Below are positions 7,221-16,558 of a stretch of 41,434 nt of DNA, piece by piece. Position numbers and translations under genes: made by a program. Origin of the DNA: Marinifilaceae bacterium. GTDB taxonomy: Bacteria; Bacteroidota; Bacteroidia; Bacteroidales; Marinifilaceae. Below the pieces are notes generated by a model. It was given only the letters and a program-made list of their open reading frames with translations, did not search any database and was not told where the DNA came from. The number at the start of each line of letters is the position of its first letter. Within the stretch, counting starts at the first letter, position 1. Location: the NCBI GenBank assembly GCA_016744515.1, contig JADGEF010000013.1:1-41434 (forward strand), read 5' to 3'.

Positions 7221-9284
7221 ATGAAAAAACTAAATAAATTTTTATTCATACTTGTTGCTATTTGTATGGTAACATCTGTTCACGCACAAGTGGATAGAAC
7301 AAAAGCTCCTGCTGCAGGTCCTGCACCTAAAGTTCAGTTGGGCGATTACGATACATTTACATTGAAAAATGGTTTGAAAGTATTGGTTGTTGAAAACCAT
7401 AAACTTCCAAAAGTTAATTTTTCGTTGAATTTAAATAACGACCCAATTGTTGAAGGTGATAAAACGGGATTTACCTCCTTTGCTGGCGAGTTGATAGGAA
7501 CTGGAACAACAACTAAAAACTATGCTCAGATTTCAGAAGAGATTGATTTTATTGGTGCTCGTTTAGGAACTTCTGCTTCAGGTGCAAATGCGAGTGGTTT
7601 GTCTCGTTACAAAGAGCAAATTATGGCAATGATGGCAGATGTTATATTGAATCCATCTTTCCCACAAGATGAATTTGATAAAATTGTTAAGCAATCTTTA
7701 TCAGGATTAGAATCATCGAAAAACGATCCGAACTCTATTTCATCGAATATGAGAAGTCGTATTGTTTACGGAGCCAATCACCCTTATGGTGATGTGATGA
7801 CTAAAGCAACTGTTGAGAATATAACAGTTGAGGATTGTAAGAATTACTACAACACTTACTTTAAGCCTAACGTAGCTGTTCTTGCTATTGTTGGTGATAT
7901 CACAACTAAGGAAGCTAAGAAATTAGTTAAGAAATATTTCGGGAAATGGGAAAAAGGAGACGTACCTACGATGAAATATGATATGCCTGCTAAGATGAGT
8001 GGTAAGCGTGTTGTTCTTGCAAATAAGGATGCTGCTTCTCAATCGTTGATTCAGATTATTAATACTTTTGAATTGAAAAAAGGAAATCCAGATGTAATTC
8101 CTTCTAGCGTAATGAATTCTATGTTGGGAGGTGGTTTTTCTGGTTTATTATTTAAGAATCTTCGAGAAGACAAGGCTTATACTTATGGAGCTTATTCTAG
8201 CATATCAAGTGATAAATTGGTTGCGAACTTTAGCACAACATCTAATGTTAAAGCTGAGGTTACTGATAGTGCATTTGTTCAAATGGTAGTTGAAATTGAT
8301 CGTATTCGTAATACTAAATTAGAGCAAGACCATTTAAACATGACAAAAGCAACTATGGCTGGAGATTTCGCTAGAGCTCTTGAAAATCCTTCAACTATTG
8401 CAAGTTTTGCTATGTCTATTGAGCGTTATAATTTACCTGCTGACTATTATGCGACATATTTAGAGAAGTTGGATAAGGTGACTTTGGACGATGTTCAGGC
8501 AATGGCTAAGAAATATATTGACCCTAATAATGCTATTTACTTAGTTGTTGGTGATAAAAAATACAAAGAGAGATTAGCTAAATTAAGTTCAGAAGGTGTT
8601 GTTGAAGAATACGACTATAAAGGTGATATCGTAAAAGAAGATCCAAATGCAATTCCAGAAGGTTTAACGGCTAATATGGTTATTGATACGTACATTAATG
8701 CTATTGGTGGACGAGAGATGCTTGAAAGTATTAAAGACATGAGTGTGAAAGGTGAAATGAAAATGGGACCTATGAGCATTAATGTTGAGCAAGCTTACAA
8801 GAATAATGAGAAGTTTGCTATGTCTATGGTAATGAATGGACAGGTTTTGCAAGCAATTAAATATAACGGTACTTCAGCTAAGGTTGTAGCTCAAGGTCAG
8901 GAGAATGTTGCAAATGCTGAGCAATTGAAAGGATTTAAAATGCAAGCTCATATGTTTGCAGAGCTTAATCTTGAAGAATTAGGATTTACTACAAAAATTG
9001 CGGGTACCGAAATGATTGATGGTAAGAAAGCTTATAAACTTGAAGTTGTAGGTACTGATGGAATCACAAAGTATGATTTCTATTGTGCATCTACAGGTTT
9101 GAAACTTAAGACTGTAGCTCAACAAAATGGCATGGCTATTACAATGCTTTATAATGATTATAAAGATGTTGATGGTTTGAAGTTTCCATTTTCTACTTTA
9201 ACGAAAATGGGATCTCAGGAAATGCCTTTAACTATTACAAGTTTAGAGCTTAATAAGGATATTAAAGATGAATTATTCAATTAA
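7221..9284 (+). CDS. M16 family partner lacking zinc motif, extended C-terminus
   Basis: 687-residue M16 homologue with a signal peptide (about 1-22, ending SVHA). Where an active enzyme has HxxEH, this protein reads GFTSFAGELIGTG (about 80-92), so the zinc ligands are gone and it is presumably the non-catalytic half of a heterodimer with the preceding gene product. The M16 and M16_C domains run to about residue 475. A further ~195 residues (from INAIGGREMLESI) look like a separate beta-rich, lipoprotein-carrier (LolA/LolB-like) fold; that label is tentative. The two genes are co-oriented with an 85-bp gap and very probably form one operon. A strong terminator follows. Confidence 0.9.
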   Translation: MKKLNKFLFILVAICMVTSVHAQVDRTKAPAAGPAPKVQLGDYDTFTLKNGLKVLVVENHKLPKVNFSLNLNNDPIVEGDKTGFTSFAGELIGTGTTTKNYAQISEEIDFIGARLGTSASGANASGLSRYKEQIMAMMADVILNPSFPQDEFDKIVKQSLSGLESSKNDPNSISSNMRSRIVYGANHPYGDVMTKATVENITVEDCKNYYNTYFKPNVAVLAIVGDITTKEAKKLVKKYFGKWEKGDVPTMKYDMPAKMSGKRVVLANKDAASQSLIQIINTFELKKGNPDVIPSSVMNSMLGGGFSGLLFKNLREDKAYTYGAYSSISSDKLVANFSTTSNVKAEVTDSAFVQMVVEIDRIRNTKLEQDHLNMTKATMAGDFARALENPSTIASFAMSIERYNLPADYYATYLEKLDKVTLDDVQAMAKKYIDPNNAIYLVVGDKKYKERLAKLSSEGVVEEYDYKGDIVKEDPNAIPEGLTANMVIDTYINAIGGREMLESIKDMSVKGEMKMGPMSINVEQAYKNNEKFAMSMVMNGQVLQAIKYNGTSAKVVAQGQENVANAEQLKGFKMQAHMFAELNLEELGFTTKIAGTEMIDGKKAYKLEVVGTDGITKYDFYCASTGLKLKTVAQQNGMAITMLYNDYKDVDGLKFPFSTLTKMGSQEMPLTITSLELNKDIKDELFN

Positions 9285-9304
9285 TATTTGAACAGATAAG
9301 AATG

Positions 9305-9335
9305 AAATGGTTGCCTATGGTGGCCATTTTTTTTG
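9305..9335 (+). terminator. Terminator of M16 operon
   Basis: AATGGTTGCC (9306-9315) pairs with GGTGGCCATT (9319-9328) around a 3-nt loop with three wobble pairs, followed by eight further Ts and G. It lies 21 nt after the second M16 gene. Confidence 0.85.
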
Positions 9336-9436
9336 TCTTGGAGTTTTTGTAAATGATTTAGTTTTGCGAATTTATGCTTTGTAACACCCTATTTTAGGGA
9401 GTTGATAGGGAGTCTATGAAAAAAAATAGGAAGCGT

Positions 9437-9466
9437 TTGGTCATTTATAAATTATTTATACCTTTG
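9437..9466 (+). promoter_or_regulatory. Bacteroidota-type promoter of small RNA
   Basis: TTG at 9437-9439, exactly 19 nt, then TACCTTTG at 9459-9466. It matches the -33 TTG / -7 TAnnTTTG consensus of the phylum's primary sigma factor at every defined base. No coding sequence follows, only a structured stretch ending in a terminator. Confidence 0.75.
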
Positions 9467-9471
9467 CGCAC

Positions 9472-9615
9472 CGATTCAGGAGCGTAATTAGTGGTTAGTT
9501 GATCGCAATGATCGAATCGATTGTTTCAATATGTTATATAAGGATTTAGGGTTAAATTCGTATTGAAAATTAATTTTGGGTTAGAAGAAAAAGGCAGGTG
9601 GGGACCTGCCTTTTT
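9472..9615 (+). ncRNA. Candidate free-standing small RNA, ~144 nt
   Basis: Start inferred from the promoter just upstream, end from the terminator. The body has a 10-bp helix, TTTCAATATG (9524-9533) with CGTATTGAAA (9559-9568), enclosing a 25-nt loop, and a smaller GATC/GATC hairpin at about 9501-9513. The only open frames inside are 10-13 codons and look random. Length, strong promoter and terminator fit an abundant regulatory RNA, possibly the Bacteroidales-1 / 6S-like class; I cannot confirm any family by sequence alone. Confidence 0.6.
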
Positions 9616-9618
9616 CGT
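9588..9618 (+). terminator. Terminator of small RNA; also serves aqpZ
   Basis: AAAAAGGCAGGT pairs with ACCTGCCTTTTT around a GGGG loop: a perfect 12-bp stem with A- and T-tracts on both sides, so it can act in either direction. It lies 26 nt past the end of aqpZ on the minus strand. Confidence 0.9.
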
Positions 9619-9643
9619 TTTTAAGAAATTCTAACTTTAACCT

Positions 9644-10333
9644 TTACTCCTCTGTTTCTGGAGACATATATTTATATACTACACCTGCAATAAGGGCACC
9701 TACTATTGGGGCTACCCAAAATAACCACAACTGATCAATTGCCCAATCACCAACAAAAAGAGCTTGACTTGTACTACGTGCTGGATTAACCGATGTATTA
9801 GTAACAGGAATACTTATAAGGTGTATAAGAGTTAAACCTAAACCGATTGCTAGACCAGCAAAACCTTTAGGAGCTTTAGAATGAGTTGCTCCAAGTATAA
9901 TCATTAGAAACATGAAGGTCATTACAACTTCTGATACTAATGCAGCAAGCATGCTGTAACCTCCTGGCGAATGTTCTGCATAGCCGTTGGCAGCAAATCC
10001 TCCTAGTTCAAATCCTGATTTCCCAGAAGCGATTAGATAAAGAATACCTGCACCAGCTATACCACCTAATACTTGTGCTATAATGTAAGGCAATAGTTCT
10101 TTCTTGTCGAAACGTCCCCCAGCCCATAAGCCTATTGATACGGCAGGGTTTAGGTGACAACCTGATATATGACCGATAGCGTATGCCATAGTTACAACGG
10201 TTAAACCAAAGGCTATTGCGACACCTACAAATCCAATTCCTAATTCAGGATAAGCAGCTGCTAGTACAGCGCTACCACATCCACCTACTACGAGCCAAAG
10301 TGTTCCTATAAATTCTGCAATTAATTTTTTCAT
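9644..10333 (-). CDS. aqpZ: Aquaporin Z, water channel
   Basis: Six-helix MIP-family channel of 229 residues, the usual AqpZ length. Both NPA boxes are intact: [10 protein letters not shown] (N62) and NTSVNPARS (N183). The selectivity-filter positions read Phe42, His171, Thr180 and Arg186, the water-selective pattern rather than the glycerol-facilitator one. It sits in the inner membrane and passes water during osmotic change. The N-terminus [11 protein letters not shown] is the standard AqpZ start. It appears monocistronic, with its own terminator just downstream. I could not find a clear promoter in the 103 bp upstream. Confidence 0.95.
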   Translation of the reverse strand: MKKLIAEFIGTLWLVVGGCGSAVLAAAYPELGIGFVGVAIAFGLTVVTMAYAIGHISGCHLNPAVSIGLWAGGRFDKKELLPYIIAQVLGGIAGAGILYLIASGKSGFELGGFAANGYAEHSPGGYSMLAALVSEVVMTFMFLMIILGATHSKAPKGFAGLAIGLGLTLIHLISIPVTNTSVNPARSTSQALFVGDWAIDQLWLFWVAPIVGALIAGVVYKYMSPETEE

Positions 10334-10436
10334 AATTTTTTTGTTAAAATTTAAGATTAGATTAATTCAGTTTAAATGCATCTATTTTATTTTCAGCACT
10401 CTCTAATTTAGTATTTTATGTTGATATGATAAAAGA

Positions 10437-10466
10437 AAATCCCAACTAAATGAATAGTTGGGATTT
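10437..10466 (-). terminator. Terminator of OB-fold lipoprotein gene
   Basis: AAATCCCAACTA / TAGTTGGGATTT around a 6-nt loop, followed on the minus strand by a T-rich tract (TTCTTTTATC). It lies 19 nt past the gene. Confidence 0.82.
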
Positions 10467-10484
10467 CTGTAAGTTTTGTTTGCT

Positions 10485-11231
10485 CTATTTAATAAGGGCT
10501 TCTTCAATAATTAAATCGTATGAGTAGCCAGCACCAAATTCTTTCTTTAAATAAACAGTGCCTTTAATTGTAATCACATCGCCCATATTAGCTTTATTTT
10601 GTGTAGTTAAAGTTAAATCATAGTTGTCAGTATCAGAAGTTCCATCCTGAATATGAATCCAATTCTTACCCATAATACCATTGTTTACTTTAACAACCTG
10701 CCCGCTAACTTTTACTTTCTTACCTTCGTATTTCTCTTTGTTTTTGAAAAGCTCTGCAATACTAATACCACCTTGTGGAGCATTTACCTTAATACCCTCA
10801 ATTTTTTTATCAACTTTAGGAGGCATTTTTTTAGCACCTATCATTTTTGCTGCATCCACAGTAGGAGGTGTGCTCGTATTTCCTTGTATGAATAATACGG
10901 TTTCAAATACACGGTCGAGTTCTTTACTCTTAAAATTCTTCATTGGTAGTGCCTGCTGATAATAAACATCGTCACCAATTTTTGCATCTAATCTACGAAC
11001 AGCAATCCAAAACTCGTTGTTGTTTTCATTTACGAAAAGGTAGGTGTACTTACTCGTTTGTATAACTTCCTTAACTATAACGTGGTGATAACTGGCAGCT
11101 TTCTGGCTAGGAGCTTGGCTCATGCTCTCACTTGTTTTTTCTCCAGTACTGAACGATTGAACTTTCTTGGCATTTTCTTGACAAGAACTCAGTAAAATAC
11201 TGCTTACTAGCAGGGCAAATATTAATTTCAT
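10485..11231 (-). CDS. Lipoprotein with C-terminal OB-fold domain
   Basis: Lipoprotein of 248 residues with a lipobox ending at Cys17 (LLSSC). After a low-complexity linker, residues about 50-115 form one small domain (HHVIVKEVIQTSKYTYLFV... DVYYQQALPM). The C-terminal ~90 residues (from ISIAELFKNK) form an OB-fold module with GKKVKVSGQVVKVN and NWIHIQDGT, then GDVITIKGTV. This kind of module is common in Bacteroidota and proteobacterial lipoproteins and near c-type cytochrome genes; despite the nucleic-acid-binding label sometimes given, its envelope location makes that unlikely. It appears monocistronic with its own terminator. Role unknown. Confidence 0.8.
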   Translation of the reverse strand: MKLIFALLVSSILLSSCQENAKKVQSFSTGEKTSESMSQAPSQKAASYHHVIVKEVIQTSKYTYLFVNENNNEFWIAVRRLDAKIGDDVYYQQALPMKNFKSKELDRVFETVLFIQGNTSTPPTVDAAKMIGAKKMPPKVDKKIEGIKVNAPQGGISIAELFKNKEKYEGKKVKVSGQVVKVNNGIMGKNWIHIQDGTSDTDNYDLTLTTQNKANMGDVITIKGTVYLKKEFGAGYSYDLIIEEALIK

Positions 11232-11330
11232 AGGGTAGTTTTTTTAATTTGAGCATTAAGATACATAAAGGTATTAATATATCAATATAGTATTAATAAT
11301 CTGTTTAGTATAGATGATCTGATTATGTGA

Positions 11331-11376
11331 AAAAGCTGCACTTCTAATTTTCGATTGAATTAAAAGTACAGCTTTA
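11331..11376 (-). terminator. Terminator of AGCS symporter gene
   Basis: AAAGCTG-x-ACTT (from 11332) pairs with AAGT-x-CAGCTTT (to 11375) with one mismatch, plus inner TAATT/AATTA pairing. It lies 20 nt past the symporter stop on the minus strand. Confidence 0.7.
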
Positions 11377-11396
11377 TTTAAATGTGAAATATACGA

Positions 11397-13064
11397 TTAG
11401 TCGTTAGGGTGTTCCGACTTGAATTTTGTCCAGTAAGTATTCATGGTTTCTTTCATATCTTTGCGAAGCAAAAGAATACCTATAAGGTTAGGCAAGGCCA
11501 TTAGAGCAATGGTTATACCAGATAGGGTCCAAATAATTGTGGTATCTGCAAAAGAAGCAATAAAGAAACCGATACAGTATATAATTCGATATGGAAGTAC
11601 GCCTTTGGCTCCAAATAAATAGGTAACCGATCGTCCTCCGTAATACGCCCAAGCAATTGCGGTTGAAAAGGCGAAAAGTAAAAGTCCAATTGAAACGATC
11701 CAACGTCCCCATTCTCCAAAGTAACTTCGTGTAAAAGCTTCGGCAGTTAAGGGAGCTGAGTGAACTAAGGATTTTCCTTTAAAGTATGTACCCTTGTCAC
11801 TATTGTATACGCCATTCTTTACGCTAACAGTTCCTGTTAATAGAGAGTCTTGAGCATTGTAAACTAAAATATCCTCAGCAATAGAACGCGCATGTATTAT
11901 AGAAAGTTCATTTTTAACTTTTCCGTTTTCGACTTGCAAGTCTCCTGTAAAAAGAGGAAGATCATTATTGTTACTTAAGTATTTGAAAAGTTTTGTCTGA
12001 TCATCTTTATTTGCGTCATTATAAACATCAGCCATAATACTCATATCTGTAGACTGAAACTGATTAGGAAGTTTCTCGTTCCATACACCTGAAGAAAGAA
12101 TGACTAAACCTGTTAGTGTGCAAATAATAATAGTGTCGATGAAAGGTTCAAGGATAGCCACCATACCTTCTGAAACAGGTTCTTCGGTACGAGCTGCGGC
12201 ATGTGCAATAGGAGCAGATCCTTGACCAGCTTCATTACTAAATAGGCCTCGGTTCACACCACGATTAAAAGCGTAAGCAAAGCCAGCACCTAAGAAACCG
12301 CCAGTTGCTGCAGTACCTGTAAATACGCTAGAGAATATTGAAACAAAAGCTGGTATAATATTTTGGTAATTATAGAAGATTACAGCTAAGGCACCAATAA
12401 AGTAGATGATTGCCATAGTAGGAACCAGTTTCTCGGTCACCTTTGCAATTCGTTTAATACCACCTAAAATTACAATGGCAAGTAAGATAGCAAGAACACC
12501 ACCACTCAGCATTTTCTCAACACCAAATGTTGAATGTAATGAGCTGGCGATAGAATTGATTTGTGGTAAACTACCTGTTCCGAACGAAGAAACGATTGTC
12601 ATGGCAGCAAAAAAGGCAGCTAGCCAAGGCATCTTTAGTTTGTTCTTCATATAGTACATTGGGCCACCAGAAATAAAGCCTTTCTCATCAGTTTCACGAT
12701 ATTTGTGTGATAAACTAACTTCAACAAATTTGGTTGTCATACCAAGAACTGCTGTCATTAGCATCCAGAAAAGAGCAGCTGGGCCACCTAGATAAATGGC
12801 GAAGGCTACACCGGCAATATTACCTGTTCCAACCGTTCCCGAAAGGGCAGTGGTTAGAGCTTGAAAGTGAGATGTGTCACCTTTCTCATCGGCTTTGTCG
12901 TATTTACCTCGAACTACCTTAAGGGCATGCCCGAAAAATCGAATTTGTGGAAATTTTAGATAAAGGGTGAAGAAGAGTCCAGTTCCAAGTAGCAAAAGGG
13001 TGAACCACTGGCTACCTCCTAGGTATTGTTCTATTCCGGCTAAAAAGTCGTTAATACTGTGCAT
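11397..13064 (-). CDS. AGCS-family sodium:alanine/glycine symporter
   Basis: Inner-membrane sodium-coupled amino-acid transporter of 555 residues. Family signatures are clear: [16 protein letters not shown] (72-87), GGPMYYMK (133-140) and [20 protein letters not shown] (271-290). About ten hydrophobic segments are visible. Between the helix ending VILSSGVW (about 327) and the one starting near WGRWIVSIG (about 452) there is a polar insert of roughly 110 residues (328-440) that shorter family members lack. The substrate is probably alanine or glycine, from family knowledge. It is transcribed alone, divergently from mutS2, with a terminator downstream. Confidence 0.92.
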   Translation of the reverse strand: MHSINDFLAGIEQYLGGSQWFTLLLLGTGLFFTLYLKFPQIRFFGHALKVVRGKYDKADEKGDTSHFQALTTALSGTVGTGNIAGVAFAIYLGGPAALFWMLMTAVLGMTTKFVEVSLSHKYRETDEKGFISGGPMYYMKNKLKMPWLAAFFAAMTIVSSFGTGSLPQINSIASSLHSTFGVEKMLSGGVLAILLAIVILGGIKRIAKVTEKLVPTMAIIYFIGALAVIFYNYQNIIPAFVSIFSSVFTGTAATGGFLGAGFAYAFNRGVNRGLFSNEAGQGSAPIAHAAARTEEPVSEGMVAILEPFIDTIIICTLTGLVILSSGVWNEKLPNQFQSTDMSIMADVYNDANKDDQTKLFKYLSNNNDLPLFTGDLQVENGKVKNELSIIHARSIAEDILVYNAQDSLLTGTVSVKNGVYNSDKGTYFKGKSLVHSAPLTAEAFTRSYFGEWGRWIVSIGLLLFAFSTAIAWAYYGGRSVTYLFGAKGVLPYRIIYCIGFFIASFADTTIIWTLSGITIALMALPNLIGILLLRKDMKETMNTYWTKFKSEHPND

Positions 13065-13443
13065 AAAAGTTATAGGGTTTTGGGTTAGTAGGATCTTATA
13101 TATCTATAAAAATCATCCTAAGATAGAAATATTTTTGGACGAGAGCTTTTATTAAGCAATTGAAAAACTCATAATATCTTGAGTTAAGGGTTCATTAAAC
13201 ATTCGTTTCACTCTTACTATCAATTAGTTGCCCTTGGTGTGTTTTGCGTTTAATATTACTGATAATAAAGCTAATGTGAATTAGATTAACTATTAATTAG
13301 GAGTATATAAAAGAACGATTGTTGTATAGAGGTGTGTTTTTTTAATCAAAATTATAATATGAAACCTTAAACCTGTCCTTTTGCCTCTTCGAGCTCTTTT
13401 GTTAATTTTGCAGAAGAAATAACTAAGATTGTAATAGACGCGC
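13065..13443. other. Divergent intergenic region, symporter / mutS2
   Basis: 379 bp, AT-rich. It contains the mutS2 promoter near its right end; no convincing promoter for the symporter was found. Minus-strand reading frames running back into mutS2 look like shadows. Confidence 0.5.
13381..13410 (+). promoter_or_regulatory. Promoter of mutS2
   Basis: TTG at 13381-13383, a 19-nt spacer and TAATTTTG at 13403-13410: a full match to the Bacteroidota consensus. The implied transcript start near 13417 leaves a leader of about 27 nt. Confidence 0.7.
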
Positions 13444-15948
13444 GTGATATATCCAGATAATTTTGAAACGAAAATACGGTTCGATAAGGTTCGAGAACTA
13501 TTAAAGAAACAGTGCTTAAGTCCATTGGGGAAAGATCTAGTCGATCGACTAAAATTTTCCGAATCCTTTAAGCGTGTTTCTCGTCGAATTAACGAAACCA
13601 ACGAATTTAAAACGATTTGTCTTGAAGAGGATAATTTTCCTTTGGGACATTTTATTGATGTACGTCAAAGTTTAGAGAAAATTCGCATTCAGGGAGCTTA
13701 TCTAGAGCTAGATGAATTGTTCAATTTGAAACGCTCCTTGGAATCCATATCAGCCATCTTACGTTTTTTTAAGAATAAAGAGGAGGGGGCTTACCCTTAC
13801 TTAATGAGATTGACGGGGAATGTGAAAATGTACCCTTATATCTTCGAAAGATTAAATGCGATATTGACCAAGCATGGTCGAATGAAAGATAATGCTTCGT
13901 CTGAATTGATGCAGATTCGTAGTAGTCTTACTCAAAAGCAAGCTTCAATTTCACGACGTATGCAATCCCTCTTGCGTGCCGCTCAAAAAGATGGTTGGGT
14001 TGATCAGGATGTATCTTTATCTGTTCGCGATGGTCGTACTGTAATCCCGGTTACTTCGGCCTATAAGCGTAAAGTTAGTGGTATTGTACATGATGAATCA
14101 GCTACAGGAAAAACTTCGTATATAGAACCTGCAGAAATTGTAGAGACTAATAATGAAATTCGTGAATTGGAATATGCTGAACGCCGAGAAATAATAAAGA
14201 TTCTGCGTGAATTTACCGAGCACGTTCGCCCTTATGTCGACGATCTATTCGTGGCCTATGAGTTTTTGGCTCAAATAGATTTTATTCGAGCGAAAGCAAA
14301 ATTTGGAATTCAAGTTAAAGGCTTAATGCCACTCATGGGTAAAGAACCAAAAGTTTTATGGGAGAATGCTGTTCATCCATTGTTATATCTTACTTTGCAA
14401 GGCGAGGGTAGGGATGCTGTTCCTTTGAATATAGAGATAAATGATAAGCAACGTATTGTTCTCATTTCAGGACCTAATGCTGGAGGTAAATCGGTGTGTT
14501 TGCAAACCATGGGCTTGTTGCAATATATGTTTCAATGTGGTTTATTAGTCCCTATGGGGGAGAAATCGAAGATGGGTATTTTCGATAATATTTTTATCGA
14601 TATTGGTGACGAACAGTCCATGGAAAATGATTTGAGTACTTATAGTTCTCACTTGTTAAACATGAAGCATTTTTTAAAGTATTCGAATACTGAAACTTTA
14701 ATGATGATTGATGAGTTCGGTACGGGTACAGAGCCTGCCGTAGGTGGAGCAATTGCCGAATCGATTCTAGATAAATTGAATAGAAAACAAGTGAGAGGTG
14801 TTATTACCACTCACTATACTGGACTAAAACATTACGCTTCGGAAGCTGATGGGATTGAGAATGGTGCTATGCTATACGATTCTCATAAATTACAACCCTT
14901 ATTTCAATTGCAAGTTGGAAAACCTGGTTCGTCCTTCGCTTTTGAAATTGCTCGCAAAATCGGTTTGCCCGAGGAAATTCTTAAATCGGCAACTGATATA
15001 ATTGGAGGTGATCATATCAACTTTGATAAGCACTTACGTGATATCGTTCGTGATAAGCGATATTGGGAAGGTAAACGTGATAAAATTCGTATTAACGAAA
15101 AGAAGTTAGCTCAGTTAGTTGATCGCTATGAAGTTGATCTGAAAGAAACCTCTGGTTTGAGAAAGGAGATAATAGCTAAAGCTCAAGAAGAGGCGAAACA
15201 AATATTAGATAAGGCTAACAAATCCATAGAAAAGACCATCCGGGATATCAAGGAGAGTAAAGCTGATAAGGAAAAGACTCGCGAAGTAAGGAAAGCTTTT
15301 GAAGAACAAAAGGAGGTTCTGACTCAATCTAGTTCGCAGGACGATGAGCGCATTAATAGAAAAATTCAAAAGTTAAAGGATAGAGGGAATAAGGCTAAGA
15401 AGTTTAGTGGAGAGAAAACAGCTCCATTAGCGAAACAAGAGAAAGCTGTCTCTCAAAAGAAGAAGCAATTCGATCCTGAAATTATTGAAAAGGGTGATAG
15501 CGTTAAATTAGATTCTCAACGTACCATTGGTGAGGTTATCGAAGTAAATGATAAGACAGCAGTGGTTGCCTTTGGCGCTATGTTAACATCAGTAAAGCTG
15601 AACCGATTGACCAAGGTGAGTAAGACTCAAGCTAAAAAGGAGAGTACAACATACAATCAGACATCGGCATTGGTGCAAGAGAAGATATCTAAACGTAAGT
15701 TAACCTTTCGTCGCGATATTGATGTGAGAGGCATGCGTGCAGAAGAGGCACTTCAAGTTGTAATGGATCATGTAGATGAGGCTATCATGTTAGATATCTC
15801 AGAGTTTAGAATCTTACATGGAACAGGTCATGGTATTTTACGAACATTAATTCGTGATTATCTGAAAACAATACAACTCGTTCGATCTTGTACTGATGAG
15901 AAAATTCAAATGGGAGGTTCAGGCATCACAGTTGTACATATGGAGTAG
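13444..15948 (+). CDS. mutS2: MutS2 ATPase with Smr endonuclease domain
   Basis: 834 residues, full length for MutS2. An N-terminal lever/clamp region (1-320) precedes the MutS-type ATPase, with Walker A GPNAGGKS (343-350), ABC-type motifs and Walker B TLMMIDEFGTGT (about 419-430). A long charged coiled-coil (about 520-680) and a KOW-like segment follow. The C-terminal Smr domain starts at DVRGMR (about 760) and includes LHGTGHGILR and the GGSGITVVHME end. MutS2 suppresses recombination and, in recent work on Firmicutes, splits collided ribosomes as RqcU; which role holds here is not visible. Translation starts with GTG, consistent with the conserved IYPDNFE N-terminus. It has its own promoter and appears monocistronic. 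Confidence 0.95.
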   Translation: MIYPDNFETKIRFDKVRELLKKQCLSPLGKDLVDRLKFSESFKRVSRRINETNEFKTICLEEDNFPLGHFIDVRQSLEKIRIQGAYLELDELFNLKRSLESISAILRFFKNKEEGAYPYLMRLTGNVKMYPYIFERLNAILTKHGRMKDNASSELMQIRSSLTQKQASISRRMQSLLRAAQKDGWVDQDVSLSVRDGRTVIPVTSAYKRKVSGIVHDESATGKTSYIEPAEIVETNNEIRELEYAERREIIKILREFTEHVRPYVDDLFVAYEFLAQIDFIRAKAKFGIQVKGLMPLMGKEPKVLWENAVHPLLYLTLQGEGRDAVPLNIEINDKQRIVLISGPNAGGKSVCLQTMGLLQYMFQCGLLVPMGEKSKMGIFDNIFIDIGDEQSMENDLSTYSSHLLNMKHFLKYSNTETLMMIDEFGTGTEPAVGGAIAESILDKLNRKQVRGVITTHYTGLKHYASEADGIENGAMLYDSHKLQPLFQLQVGKPGSSFAFEIARKIGLPEEILKSATDIIGGDHINFDKHLRDIVRDKRYWEGKRDKIRINEKKLAQLVDRYEVDLKETSGLRKEIIAKAQEEAKQILDKANKSIEKTIRDIKESKADKEKTREVRKAFEEQKEVLTQSSSQDDERINRKIQKLKDRGNKAKKFSGEKTAPLAKQEKAVSQKKKQFDPEIIEKGDSVKLDSQRTIGEVIEVNDKTAVVAFGAMLTSVKLNRLTKVSKTQAKKESTTYNQTSALVQEKISKRKLTFRRDIDVRGMRAEEALQVVMDHVDEAIMLDISEFRILHGTGHGILRTLIRDYLKTIQLVRSCTDEKIQMGGSGITVVHME

Positions 15949-16022
15949 AGAACTCATTTCTTATTCACATAATGACATAATTCTCAGAATTCACATATTT
16001 ATTATTGAAAAAATATGTTGTA

Positions 16023-16399
16023 CTATATTGTAGGTGTGTACCTCCTGTATTTCCTTCTTACTTGCACAGATTCTCCGAAATTGATGAGTAATCCATTATC
16101 AACACCAGTAGCAACTAAATAATTAATTAATTGTCTATCATGAGCATTACTAAATTTATCAACTGTTTTCAATTCTAATATTAAAATAGACTCAACAAGA
16201 ATATCCGCAAAGAAATCGCCTATTATTTTTCCATTATATACGACAGACATTTTATTCTGCCGTTTGGCCTCAAGTCCAATTTTATTCAACTCGATCATCA
16301 TGGCCTTTTCATATACGCTTTCAAGAAATCCAGCACCTAATGTATTATGGACTTTATAAGCTGCTCCAATTACCTTTTTATTAAGTCATTAATATCCAT
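16023..16399 (-). pseudogene. Frameshifted GxxExxY protein
   Basis: A PD-(D/E)XK-like GxxExxY protein (about 125 residues when intact) split by one frameshift. The gene opens at 16399 with MDINDLIK, then stops. In the next frame VIGAAYKVHNTLG, GFLESVY (the GxxExxY motif) and the rest continue to 16023. Restoring one A in the run at about 16373-16377 (five A in the minus-strand reading, six expected) rejoins both parts. The downstream part has an ATG at 16301 that would give a 92-residue remnant without the motif. Other family features are present: FFADILVE, LELKTVD, INYLVATG. The role of the family is not established. This is either a genuine decay mutation or a homopolymer sequencing error. 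Confidence 0.8.
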
Positions 16400-16502
16400 A
16401 AAATATGATTTTATTAAAGTTTGAATAATGAAGGTAAATAAAAATTCTTATATTCTGTTCATTCTGATAATTTTGTAATTCTGTGAATATTAAAAAAAAA
16501 AG

Positions 16503-16537
16503 AAAGGCTTGCTGATATTAAATCAACAAGCCTTTTT
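16503..16537 (-). terminator. Terminator of Gate-domain protein gene
   Basis: AAAGGCTTG (16504-16512) pairs with CAAGCCTTT (16527-16535), with inner TGAT/ATCA pairing. On the minus strand it is followed by a run of Ts. It lies 22 nt past the stop. Confidence 0.9.
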
Positions 16538-16558
16538 ATCTCTCTCTATATTGGTCTT

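Noticed and set aside
13293-13601. Minus-strand frame of 102 codons upstream of mutS2
   Set aside because: Overlaps the mutS2 promoter and start; composition is that of an antisense shadow.
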